A DNA stretch of 18,604 nucleotides from contig DBEG01000025.1 of assembly GCA_002293965.1 (NCBI GenBank), forward strand, positions 1 to 18,604, given 5' to 3'. The position numbers and the translations under genes were made by a program. The notes beneath the pieces are model-generated. The model was not told the DNA's origin. It saw nothing but the letters and a program-made list of their open reading frames with translations, and made no database searches. Position 1 is the first letter of the stretch, and each line of letters opens with the position of its first letter. The DNA comes from Actinobacteria bacterium UBA912. Its GTDB lineage: Bacteria > Actinomycetota > Coriobacteriia > Anaerosomatales > UBA912. Shown in pieces: positions 1-7,563 of this stretch.

Positions 1-87
1 CGCCAAGCCGCAAGCGTCCAGAGTCGCCCTCACCCGGTCCGCCGAACCTGCGCTCCGTGCGGGCGTCACGCTCGGCTGCTGCGTCAT
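1..87 (-). CDS. 5' end of an unidentified gene, truncated by the window edge
   Basis: An ATG at 87-85 overlaps the stop of the upstream acetyltransferase gene in an ATGA arrangement, and is preceded by a purine-rich GGGGAGAGGG stretch that can act as ribosome binding site. The frame stays open to base 1, giving 29 residues that begin MTQQPSVTPARSAG and continue with SADRVRATLDACGLA. The last part resembles the first helix of YbaK/EbsC-type aminoacyl-tRNA deacylases (pattern xxRVRxxLxxxGL), but 29 residues are too few to name the family. Translational coupling to the acetyltransferase is seen; the function is unknown. Confidence 0.55.
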   Translation of the reverse strand, partial: MTQQPSVTPARSAGSADRVRATLDACGLA

Positions 88-731
88 CTGCCCTCTCCCC
101 TCGACTCGATGGACGGCGACGGCATCCGCATGTTGCGCCTAAGCGGGATACGCAGTGCCTGCAGCACACTCTCGAGGTTCTCGGTCAGCGATACCAATGT
201 CTTGAGCTCCAATCTGAGTAGCGGATATTGCGGGTGCGGCGTTACGATGGTAAAGCCGTTCCTTTGCAGGAAGTCGAGGCCGATCATCGGCTCTGCCGAG
301 ATATCCGTCTGCTGCGTGGTCGCGTAAGCGTACACCGTCTTCTCGCCGCGGGACACCAGGTCCTTGAGTGCCGCGCGCAACAGCAGTGTGCCGAGGCCGC
401 GGTTCCTGGCCTCGTCCTGTATGTGCATGCAGGCGATCAGCACGCTGCGACGTTCGTCCAATGAACCGTGCAAGTTGCCCACCTGTCGAAAGTACTCCGG
501 CGGTGCGTACTTGATAAAGCCGAGGATGTGTTCGCCCTCCATCGCTACCAACCCGCTCGGACCCCACTCGCTGGCTACCCAGCGATGCCAACGCCGAGCA
601 CCGTCGAGGTCACACGCAGCGCCGCAGCGAACCTCGAGCGGCTTGGCGGTCTCCCAGAACATGCAGCCCTGACAGGCACCCGGCAGGGCTTCGAGGCTCT
701 GGTCCTCTAGCGGTCTCAGTCGTCGACGCAC
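84..731 (-). CDS. GNAT-family N-acetyltransferase
   Basis: This 215-residue protein probably transfers an acetyl group from acetyl-CoA to an amine; the substrate cannot be told. The acetyl-CoA pyrophosphate-binding motif A is visible as RNRGLG at residues 109-114 (pattern RxxGxG), followed by the expected helix. A further GNAT-like strand-helix runs through residues 146-163 (EPMIGLDFLQRNGF). The N-terminus has a CxxC pair (C20, C23) and two more cysteines at C36 and C40, which could bind a metal or form disulfides; this is not part of the GNAT core. The GTG start at 731 is chosen because AAGGAG lies 6 bases upstream. The gene begins 11 bases after the PRC-barrel gene and its stop overlaps the next start, so the three are probably co-transcribed. 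Confidence 0.85.
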   Translation of the reverse strand: MRRRLRPLEDQSLEALPGACQGCMFWETAKPLEVRCGAACDLDGARRWHRWVASEWGPSGLVAMEGEHILGFIKYAPPEYFRQVGNLHGSLDERRSVLIACMHIQDEARNRGLGTLLLRAALKDLVSRGEKTVYAYATTQQTDISAEPMIGLDFLQRNGFTIVTPHPQYPLLRLELKTLVSLTENLESVLQALRIPLRRNMRMPSPSIESRGEGR

Positions 732-742
732 TTCGAGCTCCT

Positions 743-1465
743 TTAGTCCTTTTCGTCCTCGCGCATGCCTTCGGAAAAGCCGTCGCGAAAAGCCTGCCAG
801 CTCGACGCCGAACGCTTGACAGCCTTGGCGGCCAGGTCGCTCTTGGCGGCCTTCCCGGCGACCTCCGCAGCGGCTTTCGCTGCTCGCTTGGCGGCCTTCT
901 CGGCGGCGACCTTGACGACAGCAGCGGCCTTGCCGGACTTGGCAGCAACGCCACCCGAGAGCTCGACAGCAAGCGCCTCATTGCGAACGACCACCGCCGC
1001 GCGAGTGGGATCGAAGCCCACGACCGTCGCGCCGTCGAGTTCCTGCCTGCCGACAGCGATGTCGGACGTGACCCCGCGTGTGATCGCCAACTTCCCGACG
1101 CTTCCGTCCTCCGCCGAGAACCACACCTCGCGCACGAATCCAAGTGACTCGCCGCGCTCGCTTTGTACCGGCATCATGCGCCACACGACGGTGTCGTCCC
1201 AGGAAAAGCCCATCGCCTTCTCGGCGGCCTTGCCCACAATCGGCTTTGCCGAGGTGAACTCGAGTCCCTCTTCGGCGATGCGCACCTGGTCGAGGGGTAC
1301 GAAGCGTGGCTTGCGGTTGATCACATAGCCCAGCGGTTTCAGCCGGACTTGGAAGCCGACTACTCTGGGTTCTCGCGGATGGAAGAGCACGTGCTCAACC
1401 GCGCCGATGTGTCGGCTGCGCGCATCTGAGACCGGAGTATCTACCATGTCGAGAGTTGAGTGCAT
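743..1465 (-). CDS. PRC-barrel domain protein with Ala/Lys-rich C-terminal tail
   Basis: The protein appears to have two PRC-barrel-like units, roughly residues 1-75 (starting STLDMVDTPVSDAR, with IGAVEHVLFHP and VVGFQVR strands) and 95-165 (SLGFVREVWF, KLAITRG). PRC barrels occur in the ribosome maturation factor RimM, in photosynthetic reaction centre H subunit and in many small adaptor proteins. The last 80 residues are an Ala/Lys-rich helical tail (KAAAVVKVAAEKAAKRAAKA and onward), like histone H1-type tails that can bind nucleic acid or lie on membranes. I prefer the ATG at 1465 (240 aa) because family members start with a similar MxSTLD sequence; a GTG at 1486 abuts a 12-bp hairpin and lacks a ribosome binding site, and an ATG at 1447 is also possible. 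Its exact role is unknown. Confidence 0.75.
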   Translation of the reverse strand: MHSTLDMVDTPVSDARSRHIGAVEHVLFHPREPRVVGFQVRLKPLGYVINRKPRFVPLDQVRIAEEGLEFTSAKPIVGKAAEKAMGFSWDDTVVWRMMPVQSERGESLGFVREVWFSAEDGSVGKLAITRGVTSDIAVGRQELDGATVVGFDPTRAAVVVRNEALAVELSGGVAAKSGKAAAVVKVAAEKAAKRAAKAAAEVAGKAAKSDLAAKAVKRSASSWQAFRDGFSEGMREDEKD

Positions 1466-1486
1466 GTTGGAGTAAGCGTACAGCAC

Positions 1487-1517
1487 AAGAGCCGACGCGT
1501 GAACAGCGTCAGCTCTT
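1487..1517 (-). other. 12-bp inverted repeat between ytxH-like and PRC-barrel genes
   Basis: Bases 1487-1498 (AAGAGCCGACGC) and 1506-1517 (GCGTCAGCTCTT) form a 12-bp stem with one G-T wobble as RNA and a 7-base loop. It ends one base before a GTG that would otherwise be the longest start of the PRC-barrel gene. There is no U-run on either side, so it is not a classic intrinsic terminator. It may be an RNA stabiliser, a processing site or an operator. Confidence 0.5.
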
Positions 1518-1594
1518 GATGTGCGACTTTCGTAACCCTGATCAGCGCCGTCTTGGATACCGTCTTCGACGCCGACTTCAAGCCAGGCGGCAAA

Positions 1595-2092
1595 CTACAG
1601 TGGCGGAATCCCGCCAGCGCCAGCCGAGGGCTTCGGCTTGCCCATATCCTCTGCCGCCCTTTCGGCGACGATGTCGAGGGTCTCCTGGGCCTTCTTCTCG
1701 ACGATGTCGGCACCGGTCTTCACGGCCTCGGCGGCCTTGTGGGTCGCCTCCTTGATGACGGGAACGACCTCGACAGCCCTCTCGCGAGCGACCTCGGACA
1801 CAGTGTCGACCTGCTCCTTCAAGCGATCACGAGCGTGCTCGATCTTGACCCTGAGCTCATCGGTCTTCTCGACGGCGACTTCGCGCCCCGTCTCATAGAC
1901 TTCAGTGAACTTCGCCTTGCCGGTCTCGCAGAGGTCCTTGCCCTCGGCAAGATACTTCTCGGTGGCATCGGCCAACATCTCACGGCTTTCCTTGCCCGGC
2001 CTCGGAGCATAAAGAACACCGAGGACCGCGCCGAGGAGACCCCCGAGCACGAACGCTCCCAAGAAACTTCCACCACGCCTGTAATCGTACAT
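1595..2092 (-). CDS. YtxH domain-containing protein
   Basis: A 165-residue protein of the YtxH type, known as small stress-associated membrane proteins of unclear biochemical role. Residues 5-29 hold the diagnostic segment: a short basic start (YRRGGS), a Gly-rich transmembrane helix (GAFVLGGLLGAVLGVLYAP) and the PGKESRE turn. The rest is a long charged amphipathic helix (about residues 35-150), likely coiled coil and facing the cytoplasm, ending in a flexible Gly/Pro tail. The ATG at 2092 is preferred over the ATG at 2098 because GGAGGT (complement of 2101-2106) is 8 bases from the first but only 2 from the second. The gene precedes the PRC-barrel gene on the same strand with 129 bases between them. 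Confidence 0.85.
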   Translation of the reverse strand: MYDYRRGGSFLGAFVLGGLLGAVLGVLYAPRPGKESREMLADATEKYLAEGKDLCETGKAKFTEVYETGREVAVEKTDELRVKIEHARDRLKEQVDTVSEVARERAVEVVPVIKEATHKAAEAVKTGADIVEKKAQETLDIVAERAAEDMGKPKPSAGAGGIPPL

Positions 2093-2100
2093 ATCCATGC

Positions 2101-2106
2101 ACCTCC
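2101..2106 (-). promoter_or_regulatory. Ribosome binding site deciding the ytxH-like start
   Basis: GGAGGT on the minus strand. Its spacing of 8 bases to the ATG at 2092 and 2 bases to the ATG at 2098 favours the downstream start. Confidence 0.7.
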
Positions 2107-2183
2107 GATGATAGGTCTGACTTCATCGTTGTTTATCGCACGTGCAGAAACGTGACCGCACGCATCGAAATACCGCCACAAAG

Positions 2184-2192
2184 AATATACCC
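2184..2192 (-). promoter_or_regulatory. Possible -10 region for the ytxH-like gene
   Basis: The minus strand reads GGGTATATT here. TATATT fits a housekeeping -10 box, and GGGTAT matches the -10 of SigB/SigF-type stress promoters, which would suit a YtxH protein. No convincing -35 (TTGACA or GTTT) is at the right distance, so this is weak. It would give a leader of about 85 bases. Confidence 0.25.
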
Positions 2193-2318
2193 TAACGCCC
2201 TGACATTTCATCCGACAAACTCTTCACATCGTTTCAGCGAAGTGCAGATACAAAGATCCGAAGGGCGGCCTTACAGCGAGCGGATGTTGGATGTGCCACA
2301 CACCTAGGAGGCCGGATT

Positions 2319-3416
2319 CTACCCCCCGTTGCTCTTCTTCTGGGGCTCCCAGCGGAACCGAACGGACGCCGCGCCGATGAACACCGCAGTCCACACGGCC
2401 ATGGCGATCAACGCCGGGGTGATGTCTCCTAGTGTCTGTCCTCCCACTAATGTGTCCCGCAGACCGCTGTTCAGATGTGTGAGCGGCAGGACCTCGGCGA
2501 TTCCGCGCAACCAGCTCGGGGCCGAATCGATGGGAAAGAAGGTGCCCGCAAGGAACATCATCGGCATTGCGATCATATTGGCTATCGAGTCCACCGACTC
2601 GACCCTGCCAGCAATCCCGGCGACGAGCATTCCGAGCGCCACCATCATCAGCGAGCCCAGGAACAACACCACCGATGCGCCCAAAAGGCTACCGCTTATC
2701 TCGACATCGAAGAACATGATCCCGACCGCGATGATGATAAATGCCTGCAAAAAAGCGATCACCGTCATGCCCGCGGATTTGGCCGCAAGGAACACTGGTG
2801 TCGGCACCGTGGTCAGTTTCACCTGCCGAAGTATGCCCTTCTCGCGCTCGGTCACCAGTGGGCTCGCCACGCCGAACAAGCAAGAGAACATGACCGACAT
2901 CCCGATTATCCCTGGCATCAGGAAGCTGATGAAAGACAGTTCCTCGACCGCCACGCTGGTCTGTTCGATCACGAACAGCTCCGGGAGTCCTTGGACCTGC
3001 TTGGCTATTCCATCAAGTGCGCCCATGACCATCGTTCGCGCGACACCACCGGCACCCATCTCTTCGCCTGGGTCGAAGAAGATCTCTACCTGGACCGGCT
3101 GTCCCGGCTCTGCAGCCTGCGAATCGAACACGACAACGACGTGCTGGTCACCATCCCTGATCCCGTTGACGAGCACATCCTGCTCGCCTTTGGTGATGTC
3201 CACCTCTTCGATCCCACCCAATGCGGTTTCGACATGCTGGGTCCAGGTCGGGTCACCAGAGAGGCCTATGTTGACGGGACCCTGTCCCCCGCCTTGCCCG
3301 ATGATGAATCCAAACAGGACCATGAAGACCAGCGGGAACGCGAAGTGCCAGAACAGCGAGTTGCGGTTGCGCAGATGCATGCGCGTGTTGGCCTTGAGAA
3401 GCTCTATGAACGCCAT
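2319..3416 (-). CDS. ABC-2 type transporter permease
   Basis: A 365-residue exporter permease. The topology fits the ABC-2 family: an N-terminal cytoplasmic helix (FIELLKANTRMHLRNRNSLF), a first membrane helix (about residues 24-40), a large external domain (about 45-165), then five membrane helices between about 170 and 355, including FISFLMPGIIGMSVMFSCLF and MIAMPMMFLAGTFFPI. The FLAGTFFPI segment before the last loop is typical. The start ATG at 3416 shares its A with the TGA of the ATPase gene; a TTG one codon upstream sits 8 bases from AAAGGAG and is equally possible. Together with the ATPase it would form a heterodimeric or homodimeric exporter for drugs, lipids or a peptide; the substrate is not evident. 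Confidence 0.9.
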   Translation of the reverse strand: MAFIELLKANTRMHLRNRNSLFWHFAFPLVFMVLFGFIIGQGGGQGPVNIGLSGDPTWTQHVETALGGIEEVDITKGEQDVLVNGIRDGDQHVVVVFDSQAAEPGQPVQVEIFFDPGEEMGAGGVARTMVMGALDGIAKQVQGLPELFVIEQTSVAVEELSFISFLMPGIIGMSVMFSCLFGVASPLVTEREKGILRQVKLTTVPTPVFLAAKSAGMTVIAFLQAFIIIAVGIMFFDVEISGSLLGASVVLFLGSLMMVALGMLVAGIAGRVESVDSIANMIAMPMMFLAGTFFPIDSAPSWLRGIAEVLPLTHLNSGLRDTLVGGQTLGDITPALIAMAVWTAVFIGAASVRFRWEPQKKSNGG

Positions 3417-4399
3417 CAATCCCGGAGCTCCTTTCCAGTCAATGTGAGGAACACGTCTTCAAGATTCGCGGTCCTGACCTGCAGGTTTTTGATCTCGATA
3501 TCTTCATCGTTTGCGGTGCGCAGTAGGACGGCGATTGCATCGTCCAGGTTCTCGGCGAGCAGGGTCTGTTCGCCTTCTGAGTTCGGCGCGCCCACATCGG
3601 AGCCTGCCAGCCCGAGCGAGACTCCTTCGATCGGTCTGCTCGCCGTGAAGTTGATCCGAGCCTTCCTCCCGAGCTGACCAACAAGTCGCACAGGCGTGTC
3701 CATCGCGATGATCTTCCCGTAGTCGATGATGGCCAGACGGTCGCAGAGGTACTCGGCTTCCTCCATGTAATGACTGGTCAGGATGATGGTCTTGCCCCGA
3801 TCCCGTAGCTCCTTGACGACCTCCCAGGTCCTGCGTCTGGCCTGCGGGTCGAGGCCGGTGGTGGGCTCGTCAAGGAAGACCAACTCAGGCTCGTTGACGA
3901 GCGCGATGGCGATCGCCAGTCGCTGTTTCTGTCCGCCAGAGAGCGCTAGCGTGTATGCCTTGCGTTTCTCGGCAAGTCCGCTCAGGTCGAGCAGATCTTC
4001 CAGAACGCGTTTCGAAAGCCTTCGTCCGTGAAGCGCGCCGAATAGCCGCAGGACCTCTTGGACCGTCAGCTCCTCGTAGAAAGCGGTCGACTGCGTCTGC
4101 ACGCCGATCAGCCGCTTGACCTTGGCCGGATCGGGCCAGACGGGAATCCCGCTTATAGTGATCGTCCCCGCGTCCGGCTTCCTGAGTCCCTCCATCATCT
4201 CCAGGCATGTGGTCTTGCCGGCACCATTGGGGCCGAGGAATCCGAAGATCTCACCGCGAGCGACCTCGAAGGAGACATCATCAACAGCGCGCAGGGAGCC
4301 GTAGTTCTTCCCCAGAGAACGGACGGAAACCATAGAGGATCCACCGTGCGAATCCGCCTGATTCCGGGTACTTGCCGAGTCAACCGTGTTGGATGTCAC
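3416..4399 (-). CDS. ABC transporter ATP-binding protein
   Basis: The ATPase of the exporter encoded with the following permease. All nucleotide-binding motifs are present: Walker A GPNGAGKTT (56-64), Q-loop Q103, signature LSGGQ (153-157), Walker B LVFLDEP (173-179) with the D-loop GLDP, and switch histidine H210. A C-terminal extension of about 100 residues resembles the DUF4162-type tail common in drug/antibiotic exporter ATPases (CcmA/DrrA-like). I chose the GTG at 4399 (327 aa) because AAGGAGG at 4410-4416 is 10 bases upstream; the core domain begins at MVSVRSLGKNYG (ATG 4333), which is an alternative with a poorer binding site. Longer frames up to 4549 look non-coding. The gene is divergent from the hox operon, with a 250-base shared control region. 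Confidence 0.9.
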   Translation of the reverse strand: MTSNTVDSASTRNQADSHGGSSMVSVRSLGKNYGSLRAVDDVSFEVARGEIFGFLGPNGAGKTTCLEMMEGLRKPDAGTITISGIPVWPDPAKVKRLIGVQTQSTAFYEELTVQEVLRLFGALHGRRLSKRVLEDLLDLSGLAEKRKAYTLALSGGQKQRLAIAIALVNEPELVFLDEPTTGLDPQARRRTWEVVKELRDRGKTIILTSHYMEEAEYLCDRLAIIDYGKIIAMDTPVRLVGQLGRKARINFTASRPIEGVSLGLAGSDVGAPNSEGEQTLLAENLDDAIAVLLRTANDEDIEIKNLQVRTANLEDVFLTLTGKELRD

Positions 4400-4409
4400 G
4401 CAGGATCGA

Positions 4410-4416
4410 CCTCCTT
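4410..4416 (-). promoter_or_regulatory. Ribosome binding site of the ABC ATPase gene
   Basis: AAGGAGG on the minus strand, 10 bases before the GTG at 4399. It supports that start against an upstream frame that would add 50 residues and against an internal ATG at 4333. Confidence 0.65.
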
Positions 4417-4557
4417 GCATTAGTTTCCTGCCCCCTATTCCACTCATCGAGCCTACATTGTGCCACACTCGATCCGGTCTCGCCGGGCTTCTCGGCATTT
4501 CGTCTGGGTGGACGGGGCGAAACTCCCTGAACGACGGTATCTCATCCAAGCGTTGGG

Positions 4558-4563
4558 TATAAT
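4558..4563 (+). promoter_or_regulatory. Putative -10 box of the hox operon
   Basis: A perfect TATAAT is found 85 bases before the hoxE start. The region 17 bases upstream (around 4535-4540) does not match TTGACA, so an activator or weak -35 would be needed. It is the best promoter candidate in the 4400-4647 divergent region. Confidence 0.4.
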
Positions 4564-4582
4564 CGAACGAGGAGGCCAGCTA

Positions 4583-4603
4583 TCTCGGGAACTGATCCCG
4601 AGA
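4583..4603 (+). promoter_or_regulatory. Perfect dyad in the hox leader, candidate operator or leader hairpin
   Basis: TCTCGGGA (4583-4590) and TCCCGAGA (4596-4603) are exact reverse complements separated by ACTGA. The arms extend with CTA/TAG if one base is bulged. The dyad lies about 20 bases downstream of the TATAAT box, a position where a repressor would block transcription. It could alternatively act as an RNA hairpin in the leader; no U-run follows it, so it is not a terminator. Confidence 0.45.
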
Positions 4604-4647
4604 GTAGAAGCTGACCCGGAGTCCGTCGTCGGAACGATGGGGGAAGA

Positions 4648-5172
4648 GTGACGCAGGCCAACGACAAATTCAAGCCGGATCAAGCCGCCAGCGGCAGTCG
4701 CTACAAGTTGCTGGACCGAACGATCGCACAACATCAATCCAGCGGGTATGCGCTGATCGAGGTTCTTCATGCGGCGCAGGGAATCTTCGGCTATCTCGAG
4801 AAAGACCTGCTCACCTACATCGCACACAAACTCAAATCGCCGCTGAGCCATGTCTACGGAGTGGCCACCTTCTACCACCACTTCCGCCTCAAGCCCAGTG
4901 GTGAGCACGTTTTCGTGCTCTGCACAGGAACCGCCTGCTATGTGAAGGGTGCCGGCGCGATCCAGCAGGCCGTCGAGCATCACTGCAAGACCGGGTTCGG
5001 CGACACGACACCCGACGGGAAGGTCTCGCTCGTGTGCGCACGCTGCGTAGGCGCTTGCGGGCTGGCTCCCGTCGCCACACTCGACGATGCCGTTGTCGGC
5101 AAACTGACCCCGGAAGGCGCTGTGGAGCGCATCCGGCAGTGGGAGCAAGACTCCGAAGAGGTGTCGGCATGA
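4648..5172 (+). CDS. hoxE: NAD(P)H-coupled hydrogenase subunit HoxE (NuoE-like)
   Basis: A 174-residue protein of the NuoE/24-kDa complex I family. Residues 15-80 hold the N-terminal helical bundle (ALIEVLHAAQGIFGYL, then LSHVYGVATFYHHF), and residues 85-155 the thioredoxin-like fold. It has the [2Fe-2S] ligand pattern CxxxxC (C92, C97) and CxxxC (C133, C137, in CVGACGLAP). It passes electrons between the flavin subunit and the hydrogenase, or to an outside partner. The GTG start at 4648 follows a GGGGG-AAGA sequence. Its stop overlaps the hoxF start by four bases (ATGA), so the two are coupled. The context with hoxFUYH favours HoxE over a complex I subunit. Confidence 0.9.
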   Translation: MTQANDKFKPDQAASGSRYKLLDRTIAQHQSSGYALIEVLHAAQGIFGYLEKDLLTYIAHKLKSPLSHVYGVATFYHHFRLKPSGEHVFVLCTGTACYVKGAGAIQQAVEHHCKTGFGDTTPDGKVSLVCARCVGACGLAPVATLDDAVVGKLTPEGAVERIRQWEQDSEEVSA

Positions 5173-6812
5173 CGCTTGAGGAACTCCACCAACTCGCCGA
5201 GAAGGAGCGTGGCCGCCAACAAGCGTTCACGAACCGCGTGCTTGTCTGCTCATCGACCGGGTGTATCGCTTGCAACAGCGGTATGACACGCGATGGGTTC
5301 ATTACGGCAATCAAGGAGCATGACCTGGAGAATGAGATCGAAGTCGTGGGCACCGGCTGCATGGGCTTGTGTGCTCTGGGGCCCCTTGCGCTGATCGAAG
5401 GAGACGGCCGGCTCTACCGGAACGTTGACGGATCGGTCGCTTCGGCAATCGTTGCCCGCCACATTGTCGGCGGCGAGGTCGTCGACGACAACATGCTGGA
5501 CACCGATGACCCTTTCTTCGCTTCCCAAATGAAGATCGTGCTGGAGCACTGCGGTAGGATCGACCCGGGTCGGATCGAGGAATATATCGCTGTCGGCGGC
5601 TATTCGGCGTTGGCGAAGGCCATCACCGAGATGAAGCCCGAAGAGGTGATCGAGGAGATCCGCAAGAGCGGCCTGCGTGGGCGTGGGGGCGCGGGATACC
5701 CAACTGGGCTCAAGTGGGACGTCTCTCGGAAAGCACCGGGCGATCAGAAGTATGTGATCTGCAACGGCGACGAGGGCGATCCCGGTGCCTACATGGATAG
5801 AAACGTTCTCGAATCCGACCCACATCGTGTCCTCGAGGGCATGGCTATCGCAGCTTATGCAGTAGGCGCGAATCAGGGCTATATCTACACCCGCGCGGAG
5901 TATCCGCTCGCTATCGAGCGCCTGAAGGTCGCAATAAAACAAGCCGAGAAACATGGCCTGTTGGGCAATCGCATCTTCGAATCGCACTTCAACTTCCGCA
6001 TCGATATGCGGATCGGCGCCGGAGCGTTCGTCTGCGGAGAAGAAACGGCGCTACTTCGCTCCATCAAAGGCCGCCGAGGACGTCCGCGTCCGCGTCCGCC
6101 GTACCCTTCCGAGAACGGACTGTTCGGAGCACCAACAGTCATCAATAACGTCGAGACCTTGGCGAACATAGCGCCTATCATCGATCGGAGCGGGGCCTGG
6201 TTCGCCGGCATCGGCACGCCGAACAGTACGGGCACAAAGATATTCGCGCTCACCGGTAAGATCGAGCACACAGGCCTCATCGAAGTTCCAATGGGGATCC
6301 CGCTTCGCGAGATCATCTTCGACATCGGTGGTGGAACGCCGGATGGAACGGAGTTCAAGGCTGTGCAGACGGGCGGCCCTTCGGGCGGCTGCGTCCCCAA
6401 GGAGCACCTCGACCTGCCTGTGGACTACGAATCGCTGAAAGCCGTAGGCTCCATGATGGGCAGCGGCGGGATGATCGTCATGGATTCCGATTCCGAGATG
6501 GTGGACGTGGCCAAATTCTTCATGGAATTCTGCGTCGAGGAATCATGCGGCAAATGCATCCCCTGCCGAGTCGGGACCAGACACCTCCACCTCCTGCTCG
6601 AGAAGATCACCCGAGGAGAAGCGACCGCAGACGATGTGGCGCTCCTTGAAGAGCTTTGCATCATGGTGAAGGAGACCAGTCTTTGCGGCCTCGGGCAATC
6701 GGCGCCCAACCCTGTCTTGTCAACCTTGCGCTTCTTCCGTGAAGAGTACGATGAACTCCTGAAGCCGGTCTTGGGGTATGAGCCTTCCAAACCGGAAGCG
6801 GATCCCTCATGA
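5169..6812 (+). CDS. hoxF: NAD(P)H-coupled hydrogenase flavoprotein subunit HoxF
   Basis: A 547-residue diaphorase subunit that binds FMN and NAD(H) or NADP(H) and shuttles electrons to the Fe-S chain. The N-terminal thioredoxin-like domain has a [2Fe-2S] pattern C27xxxxC32 and C64xxxC68 (TGCMGLCALGP). The NuoF core follows: the glycine-rich nucleotide loop GLRGRGGAGYPTG (168-180), the FMN site NGDEGDPGAYMDR (199-211), VCGEETALL (288-296), and a C-terminal [4Fe-4S] site with C460, C463, C466 (ESCGKCIPCRVG) and C506 (SLCGLGQ). The length and two-domain plan match HoxF rather than plain NuoF. The ATG at 5169 overlaps the hoxE stop; an in-frame extension to 5034 would lie inside hoxE and is not used. 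Choice of NAD or NADP cannot be read from the sequence by eye. Confidence 0.92.
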   Translation: MTLEELHQLAEKERGRQQAFTNRVLVCSSTGCIACNSGMTRDGFITAIKEHDLENEIEVVGTGCMGLCALGPLALIEGDGRLYRNVDGSVASAIVARHIVGGEVVDDNMLDTDDPFFASQMKIVLEHCGRIDPGRIEEYIAVGGYSALAKAITEMKPEEVIEEIRKSGLRGRGGAGYPTGLKWDVSRKAPGDQKYVICNGDEGDPGAYMDRNVLESDPHRVLEGMAIAAYAVGANQGYIYTRAEYPLAIERLKVAIKQAEKHGLLGNRIFESHFNFRIDMRIGAGAFVCGEETALLRSIKGRRGRPRPRPPYPSENGLFGAPTVINNVETLANIAPIIDRSGAWFAGIGTPNSTGTKIFALTGKIEHTGLIEVPMGIPLREIIFDIGGGTPDGTEFKAVQTGGPSGGCVPKEHLDLPVDYESLKAVGSMMGSGGMIVMDSDSEMVDVAKFFMEFCVEESCGKCIPCRVGTRHLHLLLEKITRGEATADDVALLEELCIMVKETSLCGLGQSAPNPVLSTLRFFREEYDELLKPVLGYEPSKPEADPS

Positions 6813-6828
6813 AAAAGGATGGGCTTCC

Positions 6829-7563
6829 ATGCCGATACTAACGTTCGCCATGAACGGCCACCAGGTCAGCGGCCACGACGATGAGACCCTGCTACAGATC
6901 GCCCGTCAGCACGGGATCCACATCCCCACCCTTTGCCACCTCGACGGCCTGTCAGACATCGGCGCTTGTCGCTTGTGCCTGGTCGAGATCGAAGGCCAGG
7001 ACAAACTGGTGGCCGCCTGTGTGACGAAGCCTCAGGAAGGAATGTCGGTGCACACGGATACCGAACGCCTGCAGCGCTATCGCCGCACTATCGTCGAGCT
7101 GCTGGCATCAGAAGGCAACCACCAGTGCGCCGTTTGCGTGGTGAATGAGCACTGCCAACTGCAGGATCTTGCCTATGCGGTCGAGTTGCAGTATGTACGA
7201 TTCCCCTACCTCTATCCCAAGCGCACGCTCGACGCCACGCACAAGGACTTCGTGATGGACAGGAACCGCTGCGTCCTTTGCTCCCGCTGCATACGCGTGT
7301 GTCACGAGGTCGAAGGAGCCCACACGTGGGACACCGCCGGCCGCAGCTTCCACTGCACGATCATGGCCGACATGGACCAGCCTTGGGGAACTGCGGCAAG
7401 CTGCACCTCCTGCGGTAAGTGTGTTTGGGTGTGCCCCACGGGGGCCCTGTTCGAAAAGGGCCAGACCGTGGCCGAGATGGAGAAGCACCGCGACTTCCTG
7501 AAATACATCGTTACCGCGCGCCGAACTGGCGAGTGGATCGCCGAAGAGGAGGAGGGCGAATGA
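6829..7563 (+). CDS. hoxU: NAD(P)H-coupled hydrogenase Fe-S subunit HoxU
   Basis: A 244-residue electron-wire subunit similar to the N-terminal part of NuoG. In order it has a plant-type [2Fe-2S] domain with C36, C47, C50 and C64; a His-Cys3 [4Fe-4S] site HxCxxCx5C (H98, C100, C103, C109); and two ferredoxin-type [4Fe-4S] sites, C148-C151-C154-C158 (CVLCSRCIRVC) and C192-C195-C198-C202 (CTSCGKCVWVC). All ligands are intact. It would carry electrons from HoxF to HoxY. The ATG at 6829 has AAAGGA nine bases upstream; it follows hoxF after 16 bases and its stop overlaps the hoxY start by four bases. The absence of the large molybdopterin-like NuoG domain separates it from complex I. Confidence 0.92.
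   Translation: MPILTFAMNGHQVSGHDDETLLQIARQHGIHIPTLCHLDGLSDIGACRLCLVEIEGQDKLVAACVTKPQEGMSVHTDTERLQRYRRTIVELLASEGNHQCAVCVVNEHCQLQDLAYAVELQYVRFPYLYPKRTLDATHKDFVMDRNRCVLCSRCIRVCHEVEGAHTWDTAGRSFHCTIMADMDQPWGTAASCTSCGKCVWVCPTGALFEKGQTVAEMEKHRDFLKYIVTARRTGEWIAEEEEGE

Noticed and set aside
2329..3447. 372-codon frame on the plus strand opposite the ABC permease, and similar long frames opposite the aminotransferase and gpmI
   Set aside because: They mirror strongly coding genes with complete family motifs on the other strand, have no ribosome binding sites or domain resemblance, and are expected in GC-rich DNA.
4460..4651. 63-codon frame upstream of hoxE on the plus strand
   Set aside because: It spans the candidate promoter and dyad, has no ribosome binding site at its ATG, and resembles no family.
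6080..6105. Tandem CGTCCG units in hoxF
   Set aside because: They encode the usual Arg/Pro-rich loop of NuoF-type proteins (GRRGRPRPRPPYP) and need no separate explanation.
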